Positions 10,953-22,949 of a stretch of 64,000 nucleotides of DNA are shown here, one piece after another (position 1 is the stretch's first letter; each line of letters opens with the position of its first letter). Under the pieces are notes generated by a model. The model worked only from the letters and a program-made list of their open reading frames with translations, made no database searches and was not told the DNA's origin. This DNA comes from Scleroderma bovista. Lineage: Eukaryota > Basidiomycota > Agaricomycetes > Boletales > Sclerodermataceae. The stretch is from positions 147,511 to 211,510 of the forward strand of contig JAYMGJ010000139.1 in NCBI GenBank assembly GCA_037178675.1. The letters are read 5' to 3'. Both the position numbers and the translations under genes were made by a program.

Positions 10953-13900
10953 TCAAACATTGGCGCCCCATAGCCGAGACGCCATCGACCGGCTGGGATA
11001 ATGTCCAGGTCTAAGATATTGCTGTCGTGCAGAGGTACTTTCACTTGAAAACGTGTCGAACTGACTCGCAGACGCGCCGGATCCTGGCATTGTCGTTAAT
11101 GAAGGTCCGCTTGCAAAAGCGATTGCAGGGTCAGCTCGTCCGGGGGCACGTCCGATAGTGGTCGGATAAGGTGAAAGACCAGAGTGTCCCGGTACTCCCA
11201 AAGGACCTCCTGGGTTGATTGATGATGAAATCCCCCCCGGGTTCACTGTGCCAGCAGCAGTACCACCGGTGGATACCCCGGGCAGGCCAGACGCACCATG
11301 TGACGGGATCGCAGCTGACTGGTGCATGACCTGCGGTGAACTAGACACGCTCAGCGTCAAGGACCGCTGATGACTTGGACCAGGACCTCGGAGTGTCTGG
11401 AATGGTTGTGGAAACGCTGGAGAGTGCGAAATGGGGCGCATAAAGGGGTCATCATAAAGAGCAGGTTGGTACACAGGGGGTGACGAGATTGGTTCAGCTG
11501 GACCATCCTTCATCCCAAGAGGGCGCTGAGGAGTCCGGTCGTTAGCACTACCGTTCCGAAGCGTCCCAAGTGAAGGTGGCCACGCAGGTGACAGACCTGC
11601 AGCTGATGACGACATAAGCAGAGAATGGGAACTATGTGTCTGGTTTTGCCCAATGACACCGACGCTGTTCTCGGTACCCAGAGTCATCACATTCACGGCT
11701 GGTTGCGACGGTGTATGGCAGTGGTGCTGGGCAGGACCTTGATCCAACGAAGTGGACCAAATCGAAACCGGCACATTTTGCGAGCCCCCAAACAGTAGAG
11801 GCGGCGGCGGCGATGGAATTACACCGGAAGATAGTCGGGGAGATACCACCCCAAACCCAAACCCAGACCCACCTCCACTCCTTAACCCGTGCTTGGATGT
11901 ACCAATTCCCATAACATTGTTCAGTAGGTCCTGTGCCGTCGTCCCAGCTGAAGCAGGCAGTGATGTGGGTTGCGATAACGAGGTCGTCCTATTGGGTGGT
12001 GAGAGCATGAGCCGTGACATGAGATTTGGGCTCTCCATCGACTTAGGGGGAGAGGACATTGTGGGTGCAACCGTTTGCGCGCCCATGTTCGCTGCGATAG
12101 TTGTAGTGGGCAACGCCACTTTTGGCGGAGAACCTATAGGCCTATTCAAGTCCAGAGTGACGTCAGTACACCGCGTGATATATGGACAAAAGAGAAATCA
12201 ATGACCTTGGATTCCATACAATCTCATCTTCGTCTTCATCATCCTCCATCTCTTCATTCTCAGACAAGTCGTGATTATCTAGCACTTGTCGGAATGCATC
12301 CCCAACGGGATCATCATCCGTACGACCTGTATCAGTCATCTCATCGTCATCCAGTTCTTGGTCACTTGTCACCATGGGATGAGGATGACTGTGTTGATGA
12401 TGTTCCTGGTGATGGCGATGCATCCACTCCCGTCCGCGTTCCTCTGGAAGATTGGGCGGAAGATTTGAATTCGTCGCTGACATGGCAGTGGGCTGCCCAT
12501 TCTCCGCCTTCGCCATACCTTTCGCACCGTCAAACTTAAAAGTAGAACCCTTCACATAGACAGGGAAACCCTACAGACAAAAACAATGTGTGCCATCAGT
12601 AGGTGATCATTTGCAAATCACAGGCGAATCAGAGATCGCCAAGCTTGGAGAATGGTGATCCTTACCTCAATCTCGGCCAACCCTTTCGCATCCATTAGTA
12701 GATCCCATATTCGCATGAGCTGCTCCTCGTTAGGGTGGACTTTTTCGGCTATCGCCACAGCTGCGTGGATGTCTCCGTCGCCATTCTGTCTCATTGAATT
12801 GTTTCGGTCTCCCAAGTTTTCCCCGGTTGAACTTGCTGTGGTGGGTTGCTCTCCGTCCGCCACGTCACCTCCGAGCATCCTACCTCTCAGCGGTAGAAAT
12901 CCCCTCAGATCTACGTCTTCATCCAGTGGAGCCTCGAGCCTTGGAAGCCTATCAAGCGGAAACACCACTCCCAGCGCAGTATAGAACTCGGCAAAGCGGT
13001 TATAAAAAAGGGACAAGCCACCGCGCAACGCGCTTCCCTCTTCACCATGTTCGGATGACGTCGAAGCCACCTTGATGATATACCCAACATTTCCAACCAA
13101 CCATTTGCTCGCTACCCTCAAGGCAGGCAACATCCTTCTGAATGCCGCTGTGATCTTCGGCGCCAAGTCATTGTCGGACGCATCTGGGGGGGGAGGCGTT
13201 GCGAGTTGCGCAGTGCCTACCTCGAGGAGGATGCGATGGATCGTTAGCAGGTGGGTGAGGATACGAAATTCAACTGTGAGTGGTGTATCTGAGTTGCTAT
13301 TGTTGGGGCCGTTGGTCGTATCTTGTTCTACCTTGGTTCGACCTGCAGATTCGGAACGCGAATGTGGACGCCCAGCACGCTCACGTGACTTGTGGAGATG
13401 AGAAGACGCCCTTGGGTTATCCCGGATCATCCGGTGTTTCCATACCGCACTGTGAGTGAGTACGACCACGCGAGTGACCATGTCGATCGGAAGTACGCGA
13501 TCTGAGATGAAAGCCCTAAAGGATTGTGCAATGTCTGAGGAAATGACTTCGGGGCTGACATTGAGCCTGTATAGCAAAGGATAAGAACATGTTGTTGTGA
13601 TCAGGTGCACATGGCTTACCTCTCAGCTTCGACCCGTAACAACGCATGCAAAAGCACGATATTGTCTTTCATCCTATCCACCTTCACCTTTGCTGGCACC
13701 TCCTCCCCTTCCTCCTCCCCTCTCGCACCTTCCCTCGCCCACCTCGCAGCCCCCTCACCTATAGCCCTGCCAAACACTTTCCTTAGGTTCTCCACCGCAG
13801 CCTCATAAGGACCCTTCACACAAAGCGCCCTCAGGTACCAATACAATGCGTCGAACACATCACCACCGTAGAATGATAAAATGGCAAGCTGATGCGCCGC

Positions 13901-15037
13901 ATTCCCGTCGCTTGGAACCAGTGCGCGGGCATGTTCGTAGAAAGATATCGAGCGATGGTACGTACGGGCCCTTGCGACTTGCTCTAATCCAGGACGCCGA
14001 TGACGCCCACGACGAGCGGGCATCACGCCAGGACCGTCTTCTTGACCTGCTCTTGGGCGGCCCCCAGATTCATTATACAGCTCTCGGTACCGTGCAATAT
14101 CGCCGAGACACACGAACGCCTTGGCGAGAATAGCCAGCCTAGCCGCATGCTGTTCTCCCTTGCCGAGACCTGGAGGTAAAGGCGGTGCAACGACATCTTC
14201 CGGTGGGAAGCCGAAATGATCGCGCTGGGGTCGTGAAGTATTGTTTGGGCTCCCATCATTCGTATGGACCGCCGTGTTGGGCGTGGTAGGGTCGGCAGAC
14301 CCACCGTCACCTACATCTCCAAGTTCCGGTATCCTGACGGACATCGTAGTGGGGACCACCCCAAGCGCGAGAAGAGCGGGCTGAGCTTCGGAAATCCCAA
14401 ACTGGCGATAGTAGCGTGCGACGAAAGCGATCCAAAACTTTTCCTCCTCGGCTAGGAACTGGCGGAAACGCTGCATGAGCTTGCGATACTCGACGGGCCC
14501 GTGTTGGCGCTGATCATGCTGTTGCTGTTGTTGGTTTTGTTGTTGGTTAGAGTGAGGGTTTTGACGAGAAGAACGAGTACGTTGTTGCTGTTGTTGCTGC
14601 AGGGCACGATCCAAAGTGGCAATGTCTTGTTTGTAACGAGAGATGAATGGATAGGAGGTCTGCATCCATAGATGTGTCTCTGCATCCTTCGATTCTTTCG
14701 CATATGGCTCAAGGAGGAGGAGGCGGAGGTAGAGGCGACGCAGGCTTGATCAAAAATACATTGTCAAAGAATGTGAAGTGTGGTTTTTGCGTCAGCGACA
14801 CGAAATAGGGATGCTAGATGGACTCACTTCTTCCGATTGAACTCGACCTCCTTGTCCCAAGGGTTTCGTGTCTTGAGGAGTTCTTTCAGACCCTGGTGTA
14901 TCCCTTTGGCCTCTCTACATGACATTCGATGTGATTCGACATGCAAGTAAGACCAGCGTAAATAGTTGAGAGTGGGTCAGTCATCCACAAATAAAGAAAC
15001 CCCACCTGGCGATTTCTTCAGGTGTTTCGCTGGACAT
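10953..15037 (-). CDS. EST1: EST1/SMG7-family protein (telomerase / nonsense-mediated decay)
   Basis: Exons on the minus strand are 15037-15006, 14914-14828, 14744-13620, 13566-12666, 12570-12206 and 12141-10953, with consistent phases and 1232 residues. The N-terminus carries the family signature: NPWDKEVEF near residue 27, LRRLYLRLLLLEPYAKES near 40, then WMQTSYPFISRYKQDIATLD. This is the 14-3-3-like/TPR domain that in SMG5/6/7 binds phosphorylated UPF1. A Gln-rich insert follows. The Est1 DNA/RNA-binding helical domain spans exons 3-4 (for example YWYLRALCVKGPYEA near 350 and DLRGFLPL near 630). An acidic tract lies near residue 800, and the C-terminal third is Ser/Pro/Gly-rich and disordered. 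There is no PIN nuclease domain, so it resembles Est1/SMG7 rather than SMG6. The choice between a telomere and an RNA-decay role cannot be made from sequence. Confidence 0.9.
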
Positions 15038-17224
15038 GATTTGTGGTGAAGATCGACGTAGGTTGTTTGCGAGAACGACACTCGAATATGGTCTGCTTGC
15101 GATACACAGCTATATGACCATCGTCTATCGACCGCTAGAGCTTGGCCTGTGCTGTGGTTGGAGGCTCTCGTGGTAGTTGCTGCGCGATCAGTGCATATGC
15201 TTCCGTAGAGAGGGGAAAGGGCGGCCCCCGTGGGAAAAACACACCCATGTCCTCGACGTTGAGCTCGACACCAAAGTATAACTGTTCCCTTGACTGCTAA
15301 TCGAGACGGACCAGTAGTTCAGCCTGTATTACTTCCATGGCGTAATACCCGACCCTCGACTCTTACGACGACGCACAGACCATGTACACCATAATATGGA
15401 ATCCATCCACCGTCCACCAGATGTAGGCATGGTGCACGATGATCGAACCCAGTTTCTAGAATACACTGACCACGGTGATTACTTCCAGCTCATGGGGCCG
15501 TCCTCAGGGTCCTTTCCTTCCGCGCATTCAATCCAGGCTGACGGTGAACTACTGATCAACTGATTATCAGCTCGCCGCTGACTCCAAAGTTCCGATAAAC
15601 TATCCATTATCGTCGCCCCAAAACCTCTCTGGAGCTGGTCCACACTGAAAGTGTTGAGCACAGCATCGATGCTCTATATACCGTCTCTTGTGACGAGGCC
15701 CCGTACCTGGACACGTCGAGCGACTTTGCCTATCGAGTCACCAAGTCCCTATCAATGTGTATCGGTGTTTCTAGATTCATAATAGAGTCATCGAGTGCAG
15801 CCATCCTGTCATTTCGGAGCATGCACACCTACCAATTCCTGTTAGCGTCTTACTACTTACAGATATATGCTGGGCAAGGACCAAGATGTCATGAGACAAA
15901 AACGACCCATGACAGAACTGGTGGACGCCCAGTAATGCCACCGTTTAACCGCACTGCGTAAGCTATTGTCCACCTACCAGGCTTGACTGTCATCCAGAAA
16001 AAGGTGCGCATGTCCACTTTGAGCAGTATGATGGGCATTTGGATCCATCGGCCGTCTCCGACCTATGCGTGGACGCTGTCATTCGGTCAATCGGTCATTC
16101 ATTCGGTTCCCTCTCAACGGCATTTTCCTTTCTTTCGCATCTGATGGAAGTTGCTCAATCTATCTATACCTGGGGAAACTAAACACCGTAACTTGCAGTC
16201 ACCTTGTTTGCCATTGCCACACGATGAGTATTCGCCATTCTTGGGCTGCGCAACTGTTTTCCATCCGATCGAAGAAGTCGGAATGTGATCCAGGCAATGC
16301 AATATATGCTCAACGAGCTTTTCTTCGCTAGGTGAGTATTAGGTCGATCATGGAGTTGGAGCGCTCGGACCGAAGGATGTAAATAATGATTACGACGGGA
16401 CGAGCAAATCGTAAATCCACAATAGCATCCTCGGTCCCTGATCATTTCCACAATGAATCGAACTCCAGCAGGTTCCCTAGTGGTGTGAGCCTGAGGCAAC
16501 CCCAGGTTCGCAGGTTGAATAGGCGCCCGTCTATGGTTATCTCGGTGTAATGTATCTCCTTGGTTGACCACCCGAATTGGGTGTGTATACACCATTGAGG
16601 CGCGGATCATGAAATCTCTATTGGCCCGCGTCACCATCGAAGAAGCCCATATGTCTAAGTCACTACATAGTGATGTCAATTATTGAAAGGTCCACATTGT
16701 CACTCCATTGGGAAGGTATTAGGGGGAGGTGGGCGAGACCCCGTCTGATCGATCGGTGACATCTATTATGTAGCACGTCGCGTAGCCAACTCGGCAGGTT
16801 CAAAACTGCAAAGTGGTAGTCAGTCTTGTGATCCAAGTGTCGGACGATTCAGCAAAGTGCCTGGTGGCAACTCAGGTCACGGTGCCAGCTACTATGCCCT
16901 GGAATTTTTAAAAACAGGTCGCAGCAGGCCGGAGGCATATCTTCAATTTACACGTTTCGGGATAGATTATGGCCTGGATTTGGACGGACGTCATAGTGCT
17001 TCGGTACTAATGTGCGTATGGGATCCGTTGCTGAGAGAGCGACAGCACATTCCGGCGGAATGCTCTACCCATGTATCCTAAATCACTATCGCCTCTATCG
17101 GCGAATAAACACACACGTCCCTTGTCTGAGGTCATCGCATGGCCCTCACCACATATAAGTTCCCCCATTCTTTCTCCTTCGCCTCCCCAGTCTTCCTTCC
17201 CATTTGGCCCGGAGCTGACCCATC
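15038..17224. other. 2.2-kb divergent intergenic region
   Basis: It separates the minus-strand EST1/SMG7 gene (start 15037) from the plus-strand gene at 17225. Short overlapping open frames on both strands have no recognisable product or splice structure. It should contain both promoters; the last 100 bp before 17225 are pyrimidine-rich, as is common upstream of basidiomycete starts. Confidence 0.45.
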
Positions 17225-17713
17225 ATGCCGCCATACTACGAACTCGCCGTAGCCCGCTTCGTTCCAACATCCCCCTCGTCCTTTTCCGCCAGCGAAGGTT
17301 CCCGATGGGCAATAGCCGTCACCTTCTCCTCTTCCTCATCGGGGTGTCTCCTCTATCAAATCACAGGCACACAGGATGATTACGCGCTCGCGGCTCCAGC
17401 ATCCGTCACCCTCTCCTCACAACCCAACTCGCCATCCTCCAAGTCCCCCACATCCTCATCCCCCACCCACCAAAACCAACCAGCGGGTTACCGCTATGCC
17501 AGTAAAGTCGCAATAGGCTACGCAGATGCAGAGTTACTCCACACCCTGCACTCCACGCTCGCGGCCGTTCCGATCAAGCACGGTGACACTAAATGGGGAA
17601 CACACGAGTGGGTGATGCAGGTTGCCGATGCGCTGCGGAAGGTGGAAGGCTTTCTGGTCGAGAAGCACGTTTCCACTCAGTGGATCAAGGACAAGTTCGG
17701 AGAGAAGTACTAG
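17225..17713 (+). CDS. Small single-exon protein, DUF6914-like
   Basis: An uninterrupted 162-residue frame starts at an ATG preceded by CCATC, a good fungal start context, and ends with TAG at 17711. It opens MPPYYELAVARF, then has GSRWAIAV, a Ser-rich loop, a GCLLYQITG strand-like segment, a Ser/Thr/Pro insert (about residues 65-95), and ends with VPIKHGD, WGTHEWVMQVADALRKVEGF and WIKDKFGEKY. The alternation of RWAI, YQITG and a late W-WVMxxADAL motif recalls the fungal DUF6914 family (small cytosolic proteins of unknown function); this assignment is from memory of the pattern. No signal peptide or membrane segment is seen. Confidence 0.7.
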   Translation: MPPYYELAVARFVPTSPSSFSASEGSRWAIAVTFSSSSSGCLLYQITGTQDDYALAAPASVTLSSQPNSPSSKSPTSSSPTHQNQPAGYRYASKVAIGYADAELLHTLHSTLAAVPIKHGDTKWGTHEWVMQVADALRKVEGFLVEKHVSTQWIKDKFGEKY

Positions 17714-19282
17714 TAGGCGTCGGGGGGAAAGCAGTCGCCGGAGAAGGCGCGGGTCCGACGCCTGCGCGTACACCTGACCCTCGTCGTCCGGATCTTGACA
17801 CAGACGCCATCTCCGAAGAACAGAGGAGGGGGGATACTATCCTATCGGGGATGTCATTACGTCCCGACGTCACGGGATCTGGACCGGGCTTTTCACTGTA
17901 TTTCTTTAGTACATGGATATATACTTAGATCTGGTCCACGACTCGCACCCATTCCTCGAAAGCTGGTACTAATTTCCACATCCCCTGGATCTATTATAGA
18001 GGTTTTCCCACGGCACCTTGCTCCTGGACTGTCATGACGATAAAATATGTATCGGAAGAGAATGGATACCGAGGCAATGGTGCATTCAACATTTATCGAA
18101 CCTTGGAACATGAGGTCCTCGCCTCTATCATTAGCCAGCGGCCCCACCCGGGTCCGATGTTTAATTGCTTACCCATCTCGCTAAACTTGTCACCGAAAAA
18201 GTTGTTTGTATACATAGTGTGGGTGTCCTTGAAGACCACCGCGAGGCATCCATCCGAGGTGCGGCTCTCCGTGTGAGTTTCCCCACTGCAAAGATGACGG
18301 TGGCAACTGTGAATTATGGCGCCCGACGTTTCGGTCGTCAAGGCTTTCATCGGACATCAGTTGTTTCCCTATGTGTGTCGAAAGCTTGAAAGTCTATGGC
18401 CGCTAGGCACGTATCCATTCGCCTGGAACCATGGATCCCCTTTGCCAGGCAAGTTCAAGTGAGCATCGGAACTGGGCGGTCAGGCTGAGTGACGCATACT
18501 AACCACAAGTAAAATTTATACATTGTCATTATGTTTCCCCGCGGCCATCTCAAGCACTTAGTGCTACTTGGAAACGACTGCGAACAAACGTGACCGGTGA
18601 CCCTTGAAAGCTTGACAGTCAGTGCTGCTAACGTGTTGTCTGGTGATCAGTCCAATAGCCTAGCAACAGTTGTATGTATGTGCTGCTCCCCTACCTTGTG
18701 TATCCAGTGATGAGCATGTTTGCGCTGTTGAACTTTGTCGCTGTGCCTACGCGCGCCTATCAAGATCTTACATCGTGTTGATCTTGCCACCAAACATAAT
18801 ATGGCACCATAGCATCAGGCTGACAAGAACACCCAGTGGCACACGGATGACGATGACGACAATGGTGCCAGAGAAATGGATGTCGAGGATGACCCATGCA
18901 CCCAGCGCCGCAATTGATGACAATTCTGGATCAGCTGACCAACATGACGACAAATCACTCACTGTCTGGCACAGTGGTGTCTGTCCAGTCTGGTTCTGAC
19001 TGATTCTTTGGACCCAGAACATCCAGTCCCTCCTGGATCTTCTATGATAAATTATGGAATGTGGCACAATTTCATATTTCTGATAGCAATCAAGCAAGGG
19101 TTCTGCCAGCACAGTCAGCTTTTCGAGTCATGAATGCAGCAAGTACTGCTGGCCTGTGCGGCGCCAATGAACACGAGATTGGCAACACATCAAATGACAT
19201 GACAAAGTGTGACTTCATCTAAACTGTTTGAGATAAACATGCGGTGATTGACAACCTGGCGCTTAGAGTAACGCTCAGATTA
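17714..19282. other. 1.6-kb stretch without a recognised gene
   Basis: It lies between convergent gene ends at 17713 (+) and 19283 (-). Open frames of 60-115 codons on both strands are short, lack good splice partners and resemble nothing known. One minus-strand frame at 18768-19112 has a hydrophobic run but no supporting context. Confidence 0.45.
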
Positions 19283-20392
19283 TTACGCGGCTTCCCAGGG
19301 TTTTTTCCTAACTGGTGCATTTGACTGACTGGGGTCGCATTCCTGCCCCGGATGTAAGTTATGGGGTGCATAATGATGCAATATGCACATGTAGGAGCCC
19401 CGGGTATCACATATCGCCATAAGATCATTCGTTCGATCCACGTTGCCATCATCATATCGACCCATCGACGTTAGTTTCAAAAGCAACCGCGATACGTTGT
19501 GTAGATTTCATTATAGTGCACCAATCAATCCCCCGATAAGTATACACTCAGCCCAAACTACAGACTAATCACGTACATTTACTTGGTCTGGAATGTGCTT
19601 GTTGTGGGGAATGTTCTCTGTGTTTCCGGATTCGATGAGAGCTTTAAGTTCGACAAAGGTGAGAGTGCCTTGTCTTGTTTGTGGTGAAATTCCCGGGGAC
19701 TCAATTGGCGATCCCAATGCGCAGGAAGGGGAACTTGGCGATAGGTTGTCTCCACGTGTGGGGGGCGTGGAGGGTCCAGGCATAGAGTTGGGGGGGAGAG
19801 AAATTTCGGTAGTAAGCGATCTGACGTCTTCTAGCGAGACGTTGGATTCTGTTTGTCTGCCAGATGAGGAGATTAGTAGTACATCGTAACGTCATTGAAG
19901 TAATGGCATCAGTATTAATTTATTGGTTTAACCGAAGTGTCGCAAACATGGAAGAAATCAAGCTCAAGGAGGTAAAATGAAATGAACTTCGGCTTTGTGC
20001 ATGAAAAGGGGAAATACGGATACAAGTAAGAAATGACATTGACGCAAGGGAGTGCGATGTCATAGGAAGCTGATAAGTTACACACCGATTGAAGTAAAAC
20101 AACTGAGTTCTGAGCTGAAGATCTGATCTTTCCTGTTCCGAAATTGAATGTGCAGAGGCATGTTCAAGGATTCCGATTAGGCCTTGCTGTAATATAGCCG
20201 TTTCCATCGTCATTTATTGTCATCGTTTCCCATCCGGGTTGGTGCGGTCATTCGAACAACAGTATCAAGAAGAGTGCTCTGTCATTAGAGCTGATCCAAT
20301 ACAGCAATCACACGGACCTGGAAGACCTCGTCCGAGGAGAAAGGATACTCGAAGAATTTGCGAAGTGCTTCATCCTTTTCTGTATTCGACAT
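19283..20392 (-). CDS. PEX39: PEX39-type peroxin with KPWE motif
   Basis: The four exons on the minus strand are 20392-20318, 20186-20086, 19856-19577 and 19342-19283, joined by introns of 131, 229 and 234 nt, long for this window. All phases agree and the product is 171 residues. Conserved pieces fall in order: YPFSSDEVFQQGL (residues 16-28, across the first junction), RTQLFYFNR (50-58), a variable Ser/Pro linker, TFVELKALIESG, IPHNKHIPD, and APVRKKPWEAA at the C-terminus with KPWE at 166-169. This is the architecture of the KPWE family that includes human C6orf226 and yeast Yjr012c, recently named PEX39, which binds PEX7 and helps import PTS2 cargo into peroxisomes. No membrane segment is present, fitting a cytosolic co-receptor. 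It is transcribed divergently from the ArfGAP gene. The family assignment is strong; the exact exon 3 donor (19577 or six bases earlier) is not settled. Confidence 0.85.
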
Positions 20393-20572
20393 TTCGGTAG
20401 TGCCTGCGGTGTTTGGGTAAGGGAGAAAGGTTGCAGTATTCCAGACACGGTAGGGCCCATAGCTAACTGGTTGAACCGTGACGTCACACCCATTCCCAGG
20501 GTGTACCCAATTTGGGACAAAAAGGACCACCGGGTGACTTCCTCCTTGTCAAAGGGCATTCACCTCGTAGAG
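20393..20572. promoter_or_regulatory. Shared 180-bp intergenic region, PEX39 / ArfGAP
   Basis: The two start codons (20392 minus, 20573 plus) are only 180 bp apart, so the promoters must overlap or be shared. I see no clear TATA box. The 5' UTR of each gene may extend into the region. Confidence 0.6.
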
Positions 20573-22469
20573 ATGTCCAAGATTGCCACAGAGAGGAATC
20601 ATCGCGCTCTCACAGAGATCGTGATGAAACCTGGAAACGGTATGTATTGTACACGCCGGTTCACCTTTATTGTCTCATACTTGTCTCGTATAGACGTGTG
20701 TGCAGACTGTAAGGCTCGTATGCCAAGATGGGCCTCGTTCAACCTCGGGATTTTCATCTGGTATGTCTTTCGTCCATTCTCGTTGGGACATCTCCCTTGC
20801 ATCGTGACCGAGTATCCAGCGCTGAAAGTTCGTACTATCTGGCAGCATGAATTGCGCGAGCATCCATCGCAAGATTGGGACGCATGTTACCAAAGTGTAT
20901 GTATCGTTGTCCTGCATCGTTTCACACTGCATCTCTGTAAGCGGAGGCTGAGTTATTATGCGTGAACATCAGAAAGAGCCTTTCCCTGGATGAATGGACG
21001 AAGGATCAAGTCGAGGTTAGATTCACTTTTCTTCTTCTTCCTTCCTATCCCTGCCGCTTTCTGGTACCTCCCACCGCTGTCCATTCCGTCGTTATGGGAT
21101 AATAATAATTTGCCCTCTTCAGTTCATGAGGCAGAACGGCAATGTCAAGTCCAATCAACTATATAACCCCGACGAGAATCGACACCCACCACCAACGAAC
21201 ATGATAGACTCTGAGCGAGACAGCGAGCTCGAAAGGTTCATCCGGGGTATGATTCGTTGTTGCCTCTGTTCAACTTCATTTACACCCATCCCGTAGCCAA
21301 GTATGAATTCAAGCGGTTCATGAAGAAGTCATCTCACCAGGCTATGGTCTCACCGCCACCAAGAATAGCGTCGATGTCTAACGCGTCGCGACCTAAGTCA
21401 ACGCCGGTATCCAGGGACTCTATGACCATCGAACGTACAACGTCGCCAGTGCCACCGCCTCCACCTGAAAAGACTCCTCAGAATATGCCCAGTAGAATGC
21501 TCTCTGCCGCTGGTACATATCCAATTTCGTCGTTGTCTCCGACACGTTCCCCCGCCGACGCGTGTGGCCTCGCAGCCTCTGCCATTTTCATCACAAAATG
21601 CGAATGTTACCGGCACATCAAGCAAGGGCGGGGTATGGGACGAACTCATCTCATTGCAGGGCCCTACGCAGAATTCTTCACTTCCTTTGCAATTCCAGCC
21701 GCACAGTCCTTCAGCACCTGTCACGCCTCTACTGACCCCAGTGGCTCCACTGGCGATGTCACCGACGGGGATGCCCTCCTTGTCACAGAGGCAGCTACCG
21801 CAATTGTCCTTTCCGATGTCCAATCCGCTCGTGAACATGAACATGGCTGGTATGGCTGCGACAACTGGGAACCCATTTGGGACAACAACTTCGATGTCCA
21901 ATATTTCTCCTCTCAGTACTCCGAGTATCAATCTGACAGCTGCGAGCGCCAACACGAACCCATTTACTCAACAGATGACTAACACGGGTTTGCTCACCCC
22001 TTCTTTTCACCCCACTTCTCCAATGTCCACCTTCACCACTGGTGCCGCGTTCCCCTCTAGCATGGGTCCCTTTTCGCCATCTGTTGGCGCAGGTGGTATT
22101 GCGACCCCCGCACAGCAGCCTCTGGGACTTTCTCCGTTCAAATCACACACTATGCCGTCGCTTGTCCCCAACCCAACCGGGGTCTTCTCACCTCAACCCC
22201 AGCTGTCTTCGCCATCCATAGCTCCCGTTCCTGGCACGATATCAGCTCCACATACCCCATCCCCATTCTCGACGCCGTTCATGGCAGGTGGCACATTGCC
22301 CTCACAACAGCAGCAGCCGTATACTGCATCCCCTCAGGGTACATTCGGAACGACGCCATTCTTGCAGCAGCAGGCGCAGTATCAGAGTCCAGTGCAGCTT
22401 CAGCCTCAGCAGCAACAGATGTTTGGTCAGAATGGACAGTTTGGTGGCTGGCAGGGTCAAGGCTTTTGA
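20573..22469 (+). CDS. Arf GTPase-activating protein (SMAP/Age2 type)
   Basis: Exons 20573-20639, 20694-20760, 20846-20896, 20973-21015, 21123-21246 and 21297 onward splice in phase into an N-terminal ArfGAP domain. The zinc finger reads C25-x2-C28-x16-C45-x2-C48, followed by ASIHR with the catalytic arginine finger at about residue 53, then GTHVTKVKSLSLDEWT, NPDEN and KYEFKRF, all standard for the SMAP/Age2 group that activates GTP hydrolysis on Arf1/Arf6 at Golgi, endosomes and coats. The tail is disordered, Pro/Ser/Gln-rich, with two NPF motifs (NPFGTT and NPFTQQ) that typically bind EH-domain endocytic proteins, and it ends in a Gln-rich stretch. The reading frame changes between about 21490 and 21576 with no intron of the right phase that I can find, so the tail junction is uncertain. 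Confidence 0.85.
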
Positions 22470-22949
22470 TGCAGGATGGACTAAGCATGTTGGGACTGAA
22501 AAATTTCCCCACCTGTCATCAAAGATTGTTTACAGCATTATTACGTGGGGAGTTGTATCTTTGGAAATTTGGTACATACATACCTAGCTGTATGGTGTTG
22601 GATATCTTAGAGCACTGTACTATTTTGATTATTTCATCGGATAGCAAGGTTCGAAATGAGTTCCCATCACTATGTACTTGCGGGACTTCGATCAGTTGAC
22701 CGTCTACTCGGTTAGTCTATCCACCTTAAACAAATATGCGACATGAAAAGACAGCTGAAAGAAATAGGAGTGCATGAAAGAAGGGACGGAGTAAGAATAT
22801 CCGTGGTTTCTATGGGGTAGGAATGGGAAACTTTGAGTCTGTTCGGTCCTATAGTTCATGTACGCCATTCCGTCTTCCTCTATTAATCTGCAAGAGTGTC
22901 TAACCTCTCCTCGGCTACTTGATGTCCCGCTTCAAGACCGCTCACATAG
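22470..22949. other. Convergent 3' flanks
   Basis: This 480-bp segment contains the 3' ends of the ArfGAP gene (stop 22469) and the UGDH gene (stop 22950 on the minus strand). No other feature is seen. Confidence 0.5.

Noticed and set aside
18768..19112. 114-codon minus-strand frame with a hydrophobic stretch as a small membrane protein
   Set aside because: No conserved motif, no splice context and located in a convergent intergenic gap.
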